A DNA stretch of 64,000 bases from Candidatus Accumulibacter sp. ACC003 (GTDB taxonomy: Bacteria > Pseudomonadota > Gammaproteobacteria > Burkholderiales > Rhodocyclaceae): assembly GCF_907163085.1 (NCBI RefSeq), contig NZ_CAJQTX010000001.1, forward strand, positions 699,001 through 763,000. Reading direction: 5' to 3'. Both the position numbers and the translations under genes were made by a program. The notes below the pieces were generated by a model. It had not been told where the DNA came from, did no database searches, and was given only the letters and a program-made list of their open reading frames with translations. Position 1 is the first letter of the stretch, and every line of letters begins with the position of its first letter. This document shows positions 1-7,889 of this stretch, piece by piece.

Positions 1-1258
1 GGGGTTGGCTAGCGTCCGCCGGGTCAGGCGAGCGTCGTTGGCGCGTGGCATTGGCCAGCGCATCGAGTGGCGTCGCCGCACCGATCGATTCCCCTTGCTC
101 GTCCTCGACGCCGATCACCGTCTCGGTATGCGGATCGACCACCAGAGACACCGTTTTACCCGACAGTTCAAAGGGCACCTCGAAGCGTTGTCCCTGATAC
201 GATACCGTGCCATCTTTGCGAACCAGTCGCGTGACGCGATGCTGGAACAGGGCATCGAGGCTTGCCGCCAACGGCCCCAACGGACGAATCCTGGACAGGT
301 CCTGCTGGTAACGCGCCAACGGCGTCATGCCGGCGAGACCGGCGTGCGGGCTGCGGTGATAGACCTGTTCAAGCCACGCCCAGAGGCGGGCATTGAGATC
401 GTCCAGGCTGGCGATATGGCGCTCATCGAGTTCGCTGAGAAACTGATCGCGGCAGCGGCGGTGCCAGCGCTCCAACTTCCCTTTGCCCTCGGGCGCGTAC
501 GGCCGGCAGTGAATCAGATGGATGCCCAGCCGGGCGCAGATCCCTTGCAGCGTCTCGGCGCGGTAGGCGGCGCCGTTATCGACCACCAGCTTGAGCGGAA
601 TGCCGCGCTTGAGCACCGCCTGCTTGAGCACGCCCTCGATGTCCAGGGCGGTTTCTCCGGGGCAGAAGGCGCTGTGCGTGAGTAGCCGGGAGGCGTCGTC
701 GAAGAGCGACACGAGATAACTCTTGGCGAGTTTGCCGTCGATCGGCACGCGTGGGCCGTGCATCACGTCGCCATACCAGATCGCCCCCGCTGTCGCGGCG
801 ACGAAGCTGCGTTTCTCCTCGGGCAGGCTGGCCGAGCCGGTGATCCGTGACAGGCCGTGCTGCTGCAGCAGACGGTGAATGGTCGACCGGGCCAGGCGGC
901 CACGGGCGACGGTGCCGGTGGCTTCGAGCAATTGTCGAATCTGGCACAGCGAGCGCCGCGGGTTGTCGCGCTTGGCGGCGAGAATGGCCGCCTGGGTGGC
1001 GGCCGGGAGCTTCGACTGCCCGCGGTCGGCGCGTGGCTTGGGCGTCAGGCCGTCAAGCTGGCGGAGGCGCCAGGCGTAGTACCACGCCTGAATCGTCTTC
1101 TCGCTCAGATAGCGCCGACGGCTGCCGGGGATGGCGTACTCGCGGCTAGCCAGCTCCCGGAGAATCTGTTGCAGTTCGCCACGTTCCAGCCGCTCGCGGC
1201 TGATCAGGGGACCGAGGACGGACAGGCGAAACAGGGCTTTCGGATCAATCGGGTTCAT
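1..1258 (-). CDS. DDE (rve) transposase, TniA/Mu-like, C-terminus off window
   Basis: The reading frame starts at an ATG on the minus strand at 1258 (preceded by an AGGAG-type site) and runs off the window edge about 23 codons before the end expected from its twin at 5604-6932. The twin has an N-terminal helix-turn-helix region, an integrase core and a Mu-type C-terminal beta-barrel; the same residues are present here. It would cut and join the transposon ends marked by TGTTACGTCCG. No internal stop is visible in the part present, so the enzyme may be functional if its missing end is intact. Confidence 0.85.
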   Translation of the reverse strand, partial: MNPIDPKALFRLSVLGPLISRERLERGELQQILRELASREYAIPGSRRRYLSEKTIQAWYYAWRLRQLDGLTPKPRADRGQSKLPAATQAAILAAKRDNPRRSLCQIRQLLEATGTVARGRLARSTIHRLLQQHGLSRITGSASLPEEKRSFVAATAGAIWYGDVMHGPRVPIDGKLAKSYLVSLFDDASRLLTHSAFCPGETALDIEGVLKQAVLKRGIPLKLVVDNGAAYRAETLQGICARLGIHLIHCRPYAPEGKGKLERWHRRCRDQFLSELDERHIASLDDLNARLWAWLEQVYHRSPHAGLAGMTPLARYQQDLSRIRPLGPLAASLDALFQHRVTRLVRKDGTVSYQGQRFEVPFELSGKTVSLVVDPHTETVIGVEDEQGESIGAATPLDALANATRQRRSPDPADASQP

Positions 1259-1296
1259 AACCACTCCTGGTGATAAATCGGAGCGGTGATCAAACC

Positions 1297-1310
1297 AGAA
1301 CGGCCGTTCT
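1297..1310. promoter_or_regulatory. 14-bp perfect palindrome upstream of transposase gene
   Basis: AGAACGGCCGTTCT is a perfect palindrome about 40 bp upstream of the transposase start, and it is conserved in the other copy at 5552-5565. Its position suggests an operator or a binding site for an element-encoded regulator. No binding protein can be named from the sequence. Confidence 0.45.
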
Positions 1311-1387
1311 AATGACAGGAGCAAACTGTGTGGGGTCCCCGCCCGGGCGGGGCCCGCACTGTCCGCCACTCGTTCAGGATCAGGAGA

Positions 1388-1921
1388 TCATGGGACGCTG
1401 ATCTGCCGATCAAGCCAGGTCATGGCCTGTGCCAGGCCGATCGATTCGAACACCCGGCGCCAGAAAGCGCTGCCGTCGACCGTCCGCCCGAGGTCGGCAA
1501 AGCGAGCACGCAGGTGAAACTCGAACAGCAGGCGGCGCTCCTGGAGCCAGGCCCACCAGCGACCGGCGGTGCGCCGCTCGGGCGCCGCGCCGGGTGCGCC
1601 GGGGCGATCGGGCGCACCGCTCAGCCGCTGTGCCAGGACCGCTTGCTGCACTGACCAGTCATACCAGCGGCGCGGCGCGATGCACGCCGGCAGACGCGAA
1701 CACGTCCGCCGACATCCAGCGCAACAGTAGCGGCAGATCGGCACCGGATTGAGTGAGTCCTGCCCGGCTCGCCGGTCGGCCTTGCGCTCGTAGTGCCCGT
1801 GCTGCCAGAGAATCTTCAGGCCGCAATGCGGGCAGCACGGCGGGCGATACGCTTCGGGGGTTTGCTTGATGGCCTCAAGATGCTGCTCGATCGTCTCGAT
1901 GCCGGCTACAATTCGCTGCAT
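1388..1921 (-). CDS. DUF6431-like cysteine-rich transposon protein (left copy)
   Basis: A 177-residue protein nearly identical to the one at 4941-5474. The N-terminal third has CPHC and CRYCCAGC motifs spaced as in a zinc ribbon, followed by a basic helical region that could be helix-turn-helix. It starts with MQRIVAG and is the first gene from the TGTTACGTCCG end. By position it is a transposon accessory protein, perhaps an end-binding or regulatory factor. The family name rests on resemblance to DUF6431 proteins encoded beside rve transposases; its biochemical role is unknown. Confidence 0.7.
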   Translation of the reverse strand: MQRIVAGIETIEQHLEAIKQTPEAYRPPCCPHCGLKILWQHGHYERKADRRAGQDSLNPVPICRYCCAGCRRTCSRLPACIAPRRWYDWSVQQAVLAQRLSGAPDRPGAPGAAPERRTAGRWWAWLQERRLLFEFHLRARFADLGRTVDGSAFWRRVFESIGLAQAMTWLDRQISVP

Positions 1922-2161
1922 GGGCTGGGCGCTTTGCTGTGTGGTTTGTCTTGATAACTTCCCACGATAGCAGAGTTGTCCCGGCCCTTCTTTCGTTCAC
2001 TTCGTCCCAACATCCTTCAGGCAGGCCGCCTTCTTTCGCCCTCGCCGTCCACGGGATATCTCACGCCGTCAGTTCCTGGAGAGCGGCGGACGTAACAACA
2101 ACAGACGGCTGGTCGAACCCAGTAAGGGTTGGCGCCTGCACCACCCCCGGAGTGACGTGCG

Positions 2162-3604
2162 TCAGAACAGTGGTGGCCAGCCTGCGGTGCTGGGTGGCGG
2201 CTGGCCGCCGCCGGTGCTGCGGCGGTCGGCCTGCGTCACCCAGCCGCCACCCATCGCCTTGTAGATATTCACCGACGACGCGAGCAGCTGCGCGCGAATC
2301 GCCATCAGGTTCAGCTCGGCCGGAAACAAGGCCTGTTCGGCCTGCAGCACCGTCGAATAATCGGCGTAGCCACCCTCGTAGAGCTTGCGCGACAGGCCGG
2401 CGTACTCCTTGAGCGCGGCCACCGGGCGGATCTGCGCCTGCAGCTGCTGACTGATGTTGCTGTTGGCGACGAGCGCGTTGTCGACGTCGGCAAAGGCATC
2501 GCGGATCGCCAGCTGGCAGCTCAGCAGCGCGGCGCGCTGCGCGGCCTCGGCCTGCGTCACCTGGCCGCTGACCGCGCCGAAGGTGAAGATCGGCCCGGCC
2601 AGCGAGCCGGCGTAGCTCCACACCCGCGCCGGTCCGGTGAACAGCTTCGTCAGCTCGGCGCTGGCGTAGCCGAAGCTGCCGGTGAGCGAGATCGCTGGGA
2701 AGTACAACGCCTTGGCGGCGCCGATCTGCGCGTTGGCAGCGATCAGTTGCTGTTCGGACTGCAGCAGGTCGGGTCGGCGCTCGAGCAGCTGCGAGGGCAG
2801 GCCCGCCGGCACCGCCGGCAGCGTCAACTGGTCGATGGCCTTGCCGCGGGCGATCGGGCCGGGGTTGCGGCCGACCAGCACCGCCAGCGAGTTTTGCGTC
2901 TGCGCGATGTTCGATTCGAGCAGCGGAATCTGCGCCGCCGCCGACTCGTATTGCGATTCGGCCTGCGCGACGTTCATCTGCGACACCTGCCCGTACTTGA
3001 ACTGCAGCTTGAACAGGTCGACCGATTCGGCGTAGGTCTGCAGCGTCTGGCGCGCCACGACCAGCTGGGCGTCGAGCCCGCGCAGCTGCAGATAGCCGTT
3101 GGCCACCGCGGCGACCAGCGACAGCACGACGCCGCGACGCGCCTCATTGGTCGCCAGCACGTTGGCCAGCGTCGCTTCCGACTGGCGCTGGACGCGACCC
3201 CAGAGGTCGATCTTCCAGCTCGCCGAAATCCCGGCCTGGTAGGCGCTGCTCGGATTCGGGTAGTTCGGCAGCTGCGCGGCGAATGCCGGCTCGCGGCCGC
3301 GCTCGCGGGCAGCGCTGGCGCCGTAGCCGATCTGCGGAAAAAGCGCCGAACGCACCTGCGGCAAGAGCGCCGCCGCCTGCTCGACGTTCGCCGCGGCGAT
3401 GGCGATGTTGCTGTTGTGCGCCAGCGCCTCGTCGATCAGGCTGTTGAGCAGCGGATCGTCGAACTGCTTCCACCACAGCGTGTCGACGACGTCGCGGGTC
3501 ACGTACTGGAACGACGCCGCTGCCGCGACCTCGGGGCGCTGGTAATCCGGGCCGAGCACGCAGCCCGCGAGCATCAGGCTGGCGACGATCAGCAGGCGTC
3601 GCAT
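2162..3604 (-). CDS. RND efflux outer-membrane factor (OprM/NodT family lipoprotein)
   Basis: A 480-residue protein that begins with a lipoprotein signal (MRRLLIVASLMLAGC, lipobox LAGC) followed by GPDYQRP, the classic start of NodT/OprM outer-membrane channels. The two OEP helical repeats fill the rest (about residues 60-270 and 280-470), and the full family length is present. It would form the outer-membrane duct of a tripartite drug or solvent exporter. Its ATG overlaps the stop region of the pump gene (3606), so it is the last gene of the operon MFP-pump-OMF. The reading frame is intact although its two partners are broken, so it is probably orphaned. The transposon end at 2097 lies just downstream. 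Confidence 0.93.
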   Translation of the reverse strand: MRRLLIVASLMLAGCVLGPDYQRPEVAAAASFQYVTRDVVDTLWWKQFDDPLLNSLIDEALAHNSNIAIAAANVEQAAALLPQVRSALFPQIGYGASAARERGREPAFAAQLPNYPNPSSAYQAGISASWKIDLWGRVQRQSEATLANVLATNEARRGVVLSLVAAVANGYLQLRGLDAQLVVARQTLQTYAESVDLFKLQFKYGQVSQMNVAQAESQYESAAAQIPLLESNIAQTQNSLAVLVGRNPGPIARGKAIDQLTLPAVPAGLPSQLLERRPDLLQSEQQLIAANAQIGAAKALYFPAISLTGSFGYASAELTKLFTGPARVWSYAGSLAGPIFTFGAVSGQVTQAEAAQRAALLSCQLAIRDAFADVDNALVANSNISQQLQAQIRPVAALKEYAGLSRKLYEGGYADYSTVLQAEQALFPAELNLMAIRAQLLASSVNIYKAMGGGWVTQADRRSTGGGQPPPSTAGWPPLF

Positions 3605-3605
3605 C

Positions 3606-4764
3606 TCAGGGCTCTTTGACTGCTGGCGCGGCCGCTTCGGTGGGCGCGGCGCCGGCCTTGCGGCGCTCGGCGAGGCGGTCGAAAAGATAGAAGAACAGCG
3701 GCACGTAGAGCATCGCCAGCGTCGTCTCGCCGATCATGCCGCCGATGATGCCGGTGCCTATCGAATGGCGCGCGTTGGCGCCGGCGCCGACCGCCAGCGC
3801 CAGCGGCAGTCAGCCGACGGCGAAGGCCAGCGAGGTGATGATGATCGGCCGCAGCCGCTGTTCGCCGGCGAGCACGGTCGCTGCCATGATGCTCTTGCCC
3901 TAGCGGCGGAAATCCACTGCCGCCGAGACGCGCAGCACGGCGTTCTTGGCGCCCAGGCCGATCAGCACCAGCAGGCCAATCTGGAAGTACACGTCGTTCT
4001 CCAGTCCGCGGATGGCGTTGGCGAGCAGCGCGCCGAGGACGCCGAAGGGAATCGCGGTCATCACCGCGTCCGGCAGCGACCAGCGAAACGACGATCGCCA
4101 CGGCACAGATCAGCGTCGTGCGCACGCTTTGCAGGAACAGGTACACCACCAGCACCACCAGCACCACCAGCAGCAGCGCCTCGGCGAGAGTCTTTACCAC
4201 CTCTTCGATCGACAGCCGCACGAAATCGTTGGTGTCCAGCGCGATGACATAATCCAGGCCGTTCGGGAAACGCGCCTTCATCTCCTGGAGCGCCTTGCGC
4301 ACGGCACTCGACACCAGCAGCCCGTTGGCGCCGGGTTGCTGGTAGATGGCAATCAAGGTCGCCGGCGTGTTGTTCAGGCGGCTGTCGACGATGTACTGGC
4401 GGAGGCCAACCTCGGCGCGCGCCACCGCACCCAGGCGGACGATCGCGCTGTCGTCCCGGTCGGCGCGCAGGATGATCTTCTCGTACTGCCGCGGCTCGGT
4501 GAATTGCTCCTGGGTGACCACCGGAAAGCTCAACTGCACGGCGCCGGCATTCGGCTGCTGGCCGATCTGGCCGACGCCGAACAGCGCGTTCTGCGAATTG
4601 ACGGCGTTGGCGATGTCGCTGGTCGTGACGCCCAGCGACGCCATGCGGTTGGGATTCATCCAGATGCGCATCGCCTGGTCGGGAACGCCCATGATCTGCG
4701 CCTGGCCGGCGCCCGGCACGCGCTTCAGCGCGTCGAGCACGTAGACGTTGGCGTAGTTGGCGAC
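3606..4764 (-). pseudogene. RND efflux pump (HAE1 family), internal and C-terminal remnant
   Basis: This is the downstream part of the pump gene cut by the transposon at 4765. From 4764 it encodes the pore-domain segment typical of AcrB/MexF homologues (ANYANVYVLDALKRVPGAGQ onwards) up to the first transmembrane block. At about 4070-4100 the sequence jumps into another frame and to the C-terminal membrane block ([20 protein letters not shown]), so roughly 500 residues are missing. Further on there is an in-frame TAG at 3900-3902 where homologues have Gln (RR-Q-GKS) and a TGA at 3810-3812 where they have Cys (VG-C-LPL). The original stop at 3606-3608 touches the OMF start. The gene cannot make a functional pump. 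Confidence 0.92.
4760..4764. repeat. Target-site duplication GCGAC, left
   Basis: GCGAC immediately precedes the transposon end at 4765 and is repeated at 9961-9965 just after the other end. Removing the element and one copy rejoins the pump reading frame (…SSAYVA|NYANVY…). A 5-bp duplication is usual for Tn7, Tn5053 and Tn552-type elements. Confidence 0.9.
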
Positions 4765-4775
4765 TGTTACGTCCG
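4765..4775 (+). repeat. Terminal inverted repeat, left end (TGTTACGTCCG)
   Basis: Eleven bases match perfectly in inverted orientation with 9950-9960 and also with 2087-2097 of the other copy. The start TGT is usual for Mu/Tn7-related elements. Confidence 0.88.
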
Positions 4776-4940
4776 CCGCTCTCCAGGAACTGACGGCGTG
4801 AGATATCCCGTGGACGGCGAGGGCGAAAGAAGGCGGCCTGCCTGAAGGATGTTGGGACGAAGTGAACGAAAGAAGGGCCGGGACAACTCTGCTATCGTGG
4901 GAAGTTATCAAGACAAACCACACCGCAAAGCGCCCAGCCC

Positions 4941-5474
4941 ATGCAGCGAATTGTAGCCGGCATCGAGACGATCGAGCAGCATCTTGAGGCCATCAAGCAA
5001 ACCCCCGAAGCGTATCGACCGCCGTGCTGCCCGCATTGCGGCCTGAAGATTCTCTGGCAGCACGGGCACTACGAGCGCAAGGCCGACCGGCGAGCCGGGC
5101 AGGATTCACTCAATCCGGTGCCGATCTGCCGCTACTGTTGCTCTGGATGTCGGCGGACGTGTTCGCGTCTGCCGGCGTGCATCGCGCCGCGCCGCTGGTA
5201 TGACTGGTCAGTGCAGCAAGCGGTCCTGGCACAGCGGCTGAGCGGCGCGCCCGATCGCCCCGGCGCACCCGGCGCGGCGCCCGAGCGGCGCACCGCCGGT
5301 CGCTGGTGGGCCTGGCTCCAGGAGCGCCGCCTGCTGTTCGAGTTTCACCTGCGTGCTCGCTTTGCCGACCTCGGGCGGACGGTCGACGGCAGCGCTTTCT
5401 GGCGCCGGGTGTTCGAATCGATCGGCCTGGCACAGGCCATGACCTGGCTTGATCGGCAGATCAGCGTCCCATGA
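4941..5474 (+). CDS. DUF6431-like cysteine-rich transposon protein (right copy)
   Basis: A 177-residue protein with a zinc-ribbon-like N-terminus: CPHC at about residues 29-32 and CRYCCSGC at about 63-70, with CSRLPAC shortly after. A basic central part with a WYDWSVQQAVLAQRL segment could be a DNA-binding helix pair. It is the first gene of the element, about 165 bp from the terminal repeat, so binding to the ends or regulating the transposase are both plausible. It differs from the left copy at very few residues. The function is not established. Confidence 0.7.
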   Translation: MQRIVAGIETIEQHLEAIKQTPEAYRPPCCPHCGLKILWQHGHYERKADRRAGQDSLNPVPICRYCCSGCRRTCSRLPACIAPRRWYDWSVQQAVLAQRLSGAPDRPGAPGAAPERRTAGRWWAWLQERRLLFEFHLRARFADLGRTVDGSAFWRRVFESIGLAQAMTWLDRQISVP

Positions 5475-5509
5475 TCTCCTGATCCTGAACGAGTGGCGGA
5501 CAGTGCGGG

Positions 5510-5525
5510 CCCCGCCCGGGCGGGG
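5510..5525. other. Strong GC hairpin between first gene and transposase gene
   Basis: CCCCGCCCGGGCGGGG is a perfect 16-bp palindrome lying between the DUF6431-like gene and the transposase gene; it is conserved at 1337-1352 in the left copy. There is no U-tract, so a simple intrinsic terminator is unlikely. It could form a transcript stem that limits read-through from outside promoters into the transposase gene, a protective trick known in other insertion sequences. Confidence 0.45.
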
Positions 5526-5551
5526 ACCCCACACAGTTTGCTCCTGTCATT

Positions 5552-5565
5552 AGAACGGCCGTTCT
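5552..5565. promoter_or_regulatory. 14-bp perfect palindrome upstream of transposase gene (right copy)
   Basis: AGAACGGCCGTTCT sits 39 bp before the transposase ATG and is conserved in the left copy (1297-1310). Candidate operator; the binding factor is unknown. Confidence 0.45.
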
Positions 5566-5603
5566 GGTTTGATCACCGCTCCGATTTATCACCAGGAGTG
5601 GTT

Positions 5604-6932
5604 ATGAACCCGATTGATCCGAAAGCCCTGTTTCGCCTGTCCGTTCTCGGTCCCCTGATCAGCCGCGAGCGGCTGGAACGTGGCGAACTGCAACAGCTCC
5701 TCCGGGAGCTGGCCAGCCGCGAGTACGCCATCCCCGGCAGCCGTCGGCGCTATCTGAGCGAGAAGACGATTCAGGCGTGGTACTACGCCTGGCGCCTCCA
5801 CCAGCTTGACGGCCTGACGCCCAAGCCACGCGCCGACCGCGGGCAGTCGAAGCTCCCGGCCGCCACCCAGGCGGCCATTCTCGCCGCCAAGCGCGACAAC
5901 CCGCGGCGCTCGCTGTGCCAGATTCGACAATTGCTCGAAGCCACCGGCACCGTCGCCCGTGGCCGCCTGGCCCGGTCGACCATTCACCGTCTGCTGCAGC
6001 AGCACGGCCTGTCACGGATCACCGGCTCGGCCAGCCTGCCCGAGGAGAAACGCAGCTTCGTCGCCGCGACAGCGGGGGCGATCTGGTACGGCGACGTGAT
6101 GCACGGCCCACGCGTGCCGATCGACGGCAAACTCGCCAAGAGCTATCTCGTATCGAGCTTCGACGACGCCTCCCGGCTACTCACGCACAGCGCCTTCTGC
6201 CCCGGAGAAACCGCCCTGGATATCGAAGGCGTGCTCAAGCAGGCGGTGCTCAAACGCGGCATTCCGCTCAAGCTGGTGGTCGATAACGGCGCCGCCTACC
6301 GCGCCGAGACGCTGCAAGGGATCTGCGCCCGGCTGGGCATCCACCTGATTCACTGTCGGCCGTACGCGCCCGAGGGCAAAGGGAAGTTGGAGCGCTGGCA
6401 CCGCCGCTGCCGCGATCAGTTTCTCAGCGAACTCGATGAGCGCCATATCGCCAGCCTGGACGATCTCAATGCTCGCCTGTGGGCCTGGCTTGAACAGGTC
6501 TATCACCGCAGCCCGCACGCCGGTCTCGCCGGCATGACGCCGTTGGCGCGTTACCAGCAGGACCTGTCCAGGATTCGTCCGTTGGGGCCGTTGGCGGCAA
6601 GCCTCGATGCCCTGTTCCAGCATCGCGTCACGCGACTGGTCAGGAAGGATGGCACGGTATCGTATCAGGGACAACGCTTCGAGGTGCCCTTTGAACTGTC
6701 GGGCAAAACGGTGTCTCTGGTGGTCGATCCGCATACCGAGACGGTGATCGGCGTCGAGGACGAGCAAGGGGAATCGATCGGTGCGGCGACGCCACTCGAT
6801 GCGCTGGCCAATGCCACGCGCCAACGACGCCAGTCTGACCCAGCGGACGCTAGCCCGCCCCAGAAAGGGGCGAGCGGCCCGAATCTGATCGAGCAGATCT
6901 ATCAGCAGTACTACGACCCCGAAGGAGAGTGA
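5604..6932 (+). CDS. DDE (rve/Mu-type) transposase
   Basis: A 442-residue transposase; the chosen ATG follows ACCAGGAGTGGTT, a good ribosome site. The order is an N-terminal helix-turn-helix region (about 60-150), an integrase core with the acidic residues in GDVMHGP, VVDNGAAYR and GKGKLERWHRR (D, D, E), and a C-terminal Mu-type barrel (about 330-400) that starts near FQHRVTRLVRKDG. It catalyses strand cutting and joining at the element's ends. The stop is followed at once by the ATPase gene (GTG start 2 nt later), so both are co-translated. Both copies in the window appear intact across the shared region. Confidence 0.93.
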   Translation: MNPIDPKALFRLSVLGPLISRERLERGELQQLLRELASREYAIPGSRRRYLSEKTIQAWYYAWRLHQLDGLTPKPRADRGQSKLPAATQAAILAAKRDNPRRSLCQIRQLLEATGTVARGRLARSTIHRLLQQHGLSRITGSASLPEEKRSFVAATAGAIWYGDVMHGPRVPIDGKLAKSYLVSSFDDASRLLTHSAFCPGETALDIEGVLKQAVLKRGIPLKLVVDNGAAYRAETLQGICARLGIHLIHCRPYAPEGKGKLERWHRRCRDQFLSELDERHIASLDDLNARLWAWLEQVYHRSPHAGLAGMTPLARYQQDLSRIRPLGPLAASLDALFQHRVTRLVRKDGTVSYQGQRFEVPFELSGKTVSLVVDPHTETVIGVEDEQGESIGAATPLDALANATRQRRQSDPADASPPQKGASGPNLIEQIYQQYYDPEGE

Positions 6933-6933
6933 G

Positions 6934-7728
6934 GTGGACCTTCAGCACTTTGGTTTGCGGCATCCGCCGCTGGGCAAGCAAGCGGCCGAGCTGTGGGATG
7001 ACGGTACGCTGGGACAGTTGGCCGAGCGCTTTGCGTGGTTGTTGCACTCACCGGGCGTCGGCCTGATCACCGGCGAACCCGGGGTGGGCAAGACGGCGGC
7101 CTTGCGCCAATTGACCCGTGGCCTGAATCCGCATCGTTATCAGGTGATCTATCAGGCGGAGACCGACTTTGGTCGGCTGGATATCTATCGCGGTCTGGCA
7201 CGGGCGCTGGGTGTCGAGCCGGGGTATCGGCGGGCGCAGCTGTGGCGCGATCTGAAGGAGCGGATTCTGCAGTTGGTCGATAGCCGTCAGCTGATGCCGG
7301 TGTGGATCATCGATGAGGCGCAGAATCTGCCGCCGGAGTTCTTTCGGGATTTGCCGGCCTTCCTCAACTTCGCCTTCGATACGCGCGATGTGATGGCGGT
7401 CTGGTTGATCGGTCATCCAACACTGGCGCAAACGCTGGAGCGGGCGCCTTATGCGGCGCTGGCGGGGCGGATTCAGGTGCGCGTGCAGCTCAAGCCGGTG
7501 CTCGAACGCGAGCGCTTCGCGCTGCTGATCCAGCACAGCCTGAAGAGTGCCGGTTGTACCAGTACGCTGCTCAGCGATTCAGGCCTGGAGATCTTGCGCC
7601 AAGCGAGCAAGGGCTTGCCGCGGCATGCCGGGCGAATTCTGCGCACGGCGATGCGCCTGGCGGTGCCGCGTGGTTTGAATCATTTGCCCGACGATCTGTT
7701 GCAGTTGGCGATCGAGGAATTGCGATGA
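6934..7728 (+). CDS. ExeA/TniB-like AAA+ ATPase, transposition regulator
   Basis: A 264-residue AAA protein that starts at GTG after GAAGGAGAG. Walker A is GEPGVGKTA (about residues 45-53), Walker B is WIIDEAQNLP (about 125-134), and a sensor-type segment follows (AVWLIGHPTL). In TniB, TnsC and IstB-type systems such ATPases load on target DNA and activate the transposase; general-secretion ExeA proteins share the fold, which is why automated tools often call it ExeA. The gene overlaps the next one by ATGA at 7725-7728, showing translational coupling within the element. Confidence 0.88.
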   Translation: MDLQHFGLRHPPLGKQAAELWDDGTLGQLAERFAWLLHSPGVGLITGEPGVGKTAALRQLTRGLNPHRYQVIYQAETDFGRLDIYRGLARALGVEPGYRRAQLWRDLKERILQLVDSRQLMPVWIIDEAQNLPPEFFRDLPAFLNFAFDTRDVMAVWLIGHPTLAQTLERAPYAALAGRIQVRVQLKPVLERERFALLIQHSLKSAGCTSTLLSDSGLEILRQASKGLPRHAGRILRTAMRLAVPRGLNHLPDDLLQLAIEELR

Positions 7729-7889
7729 AGCGCCGCTCTGCCGAGCCGCTATTCCCCGACGGCCTCTCCGATGAAAGCGTGGCCGCGCTCAGCCACTTCC
7801 TTCACCAACTCGCCGTCGCTTGCGAAAGCCGCTATGCCGTACAGCTACGCCGCTACCACCAGCGGCAGATGAATCTGTACGACCCCCAG

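Larger units (their letters stand above)
1..2097 (-). mobile_element. Tn552/Tn5053-like transposon, left copy, truncated by window edge
   Basis: This is a second, slightly diverged copy of the element at 4765-9960, in opposite orientation. Its outer end is the sequence TGTTACGTCCG read on the minus strand at 2087-2097, identical to the left end of the other copy. Inside lie a DUF6431-type gene and the DDE transposase gene; the ATPase and fourth gene would lie beyond base 1. The end falls about 65 bp downstream of the efflux outer-membrane factor gene. Single-base differences from the right copy (for example Ala versus Ser in the cysteine-rich motif of the first protein) show the two copies are not a very recent duplication. 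The flanking 5-bp duplication cannot be tested because the other end is outside the window. Confidence 0.85.
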
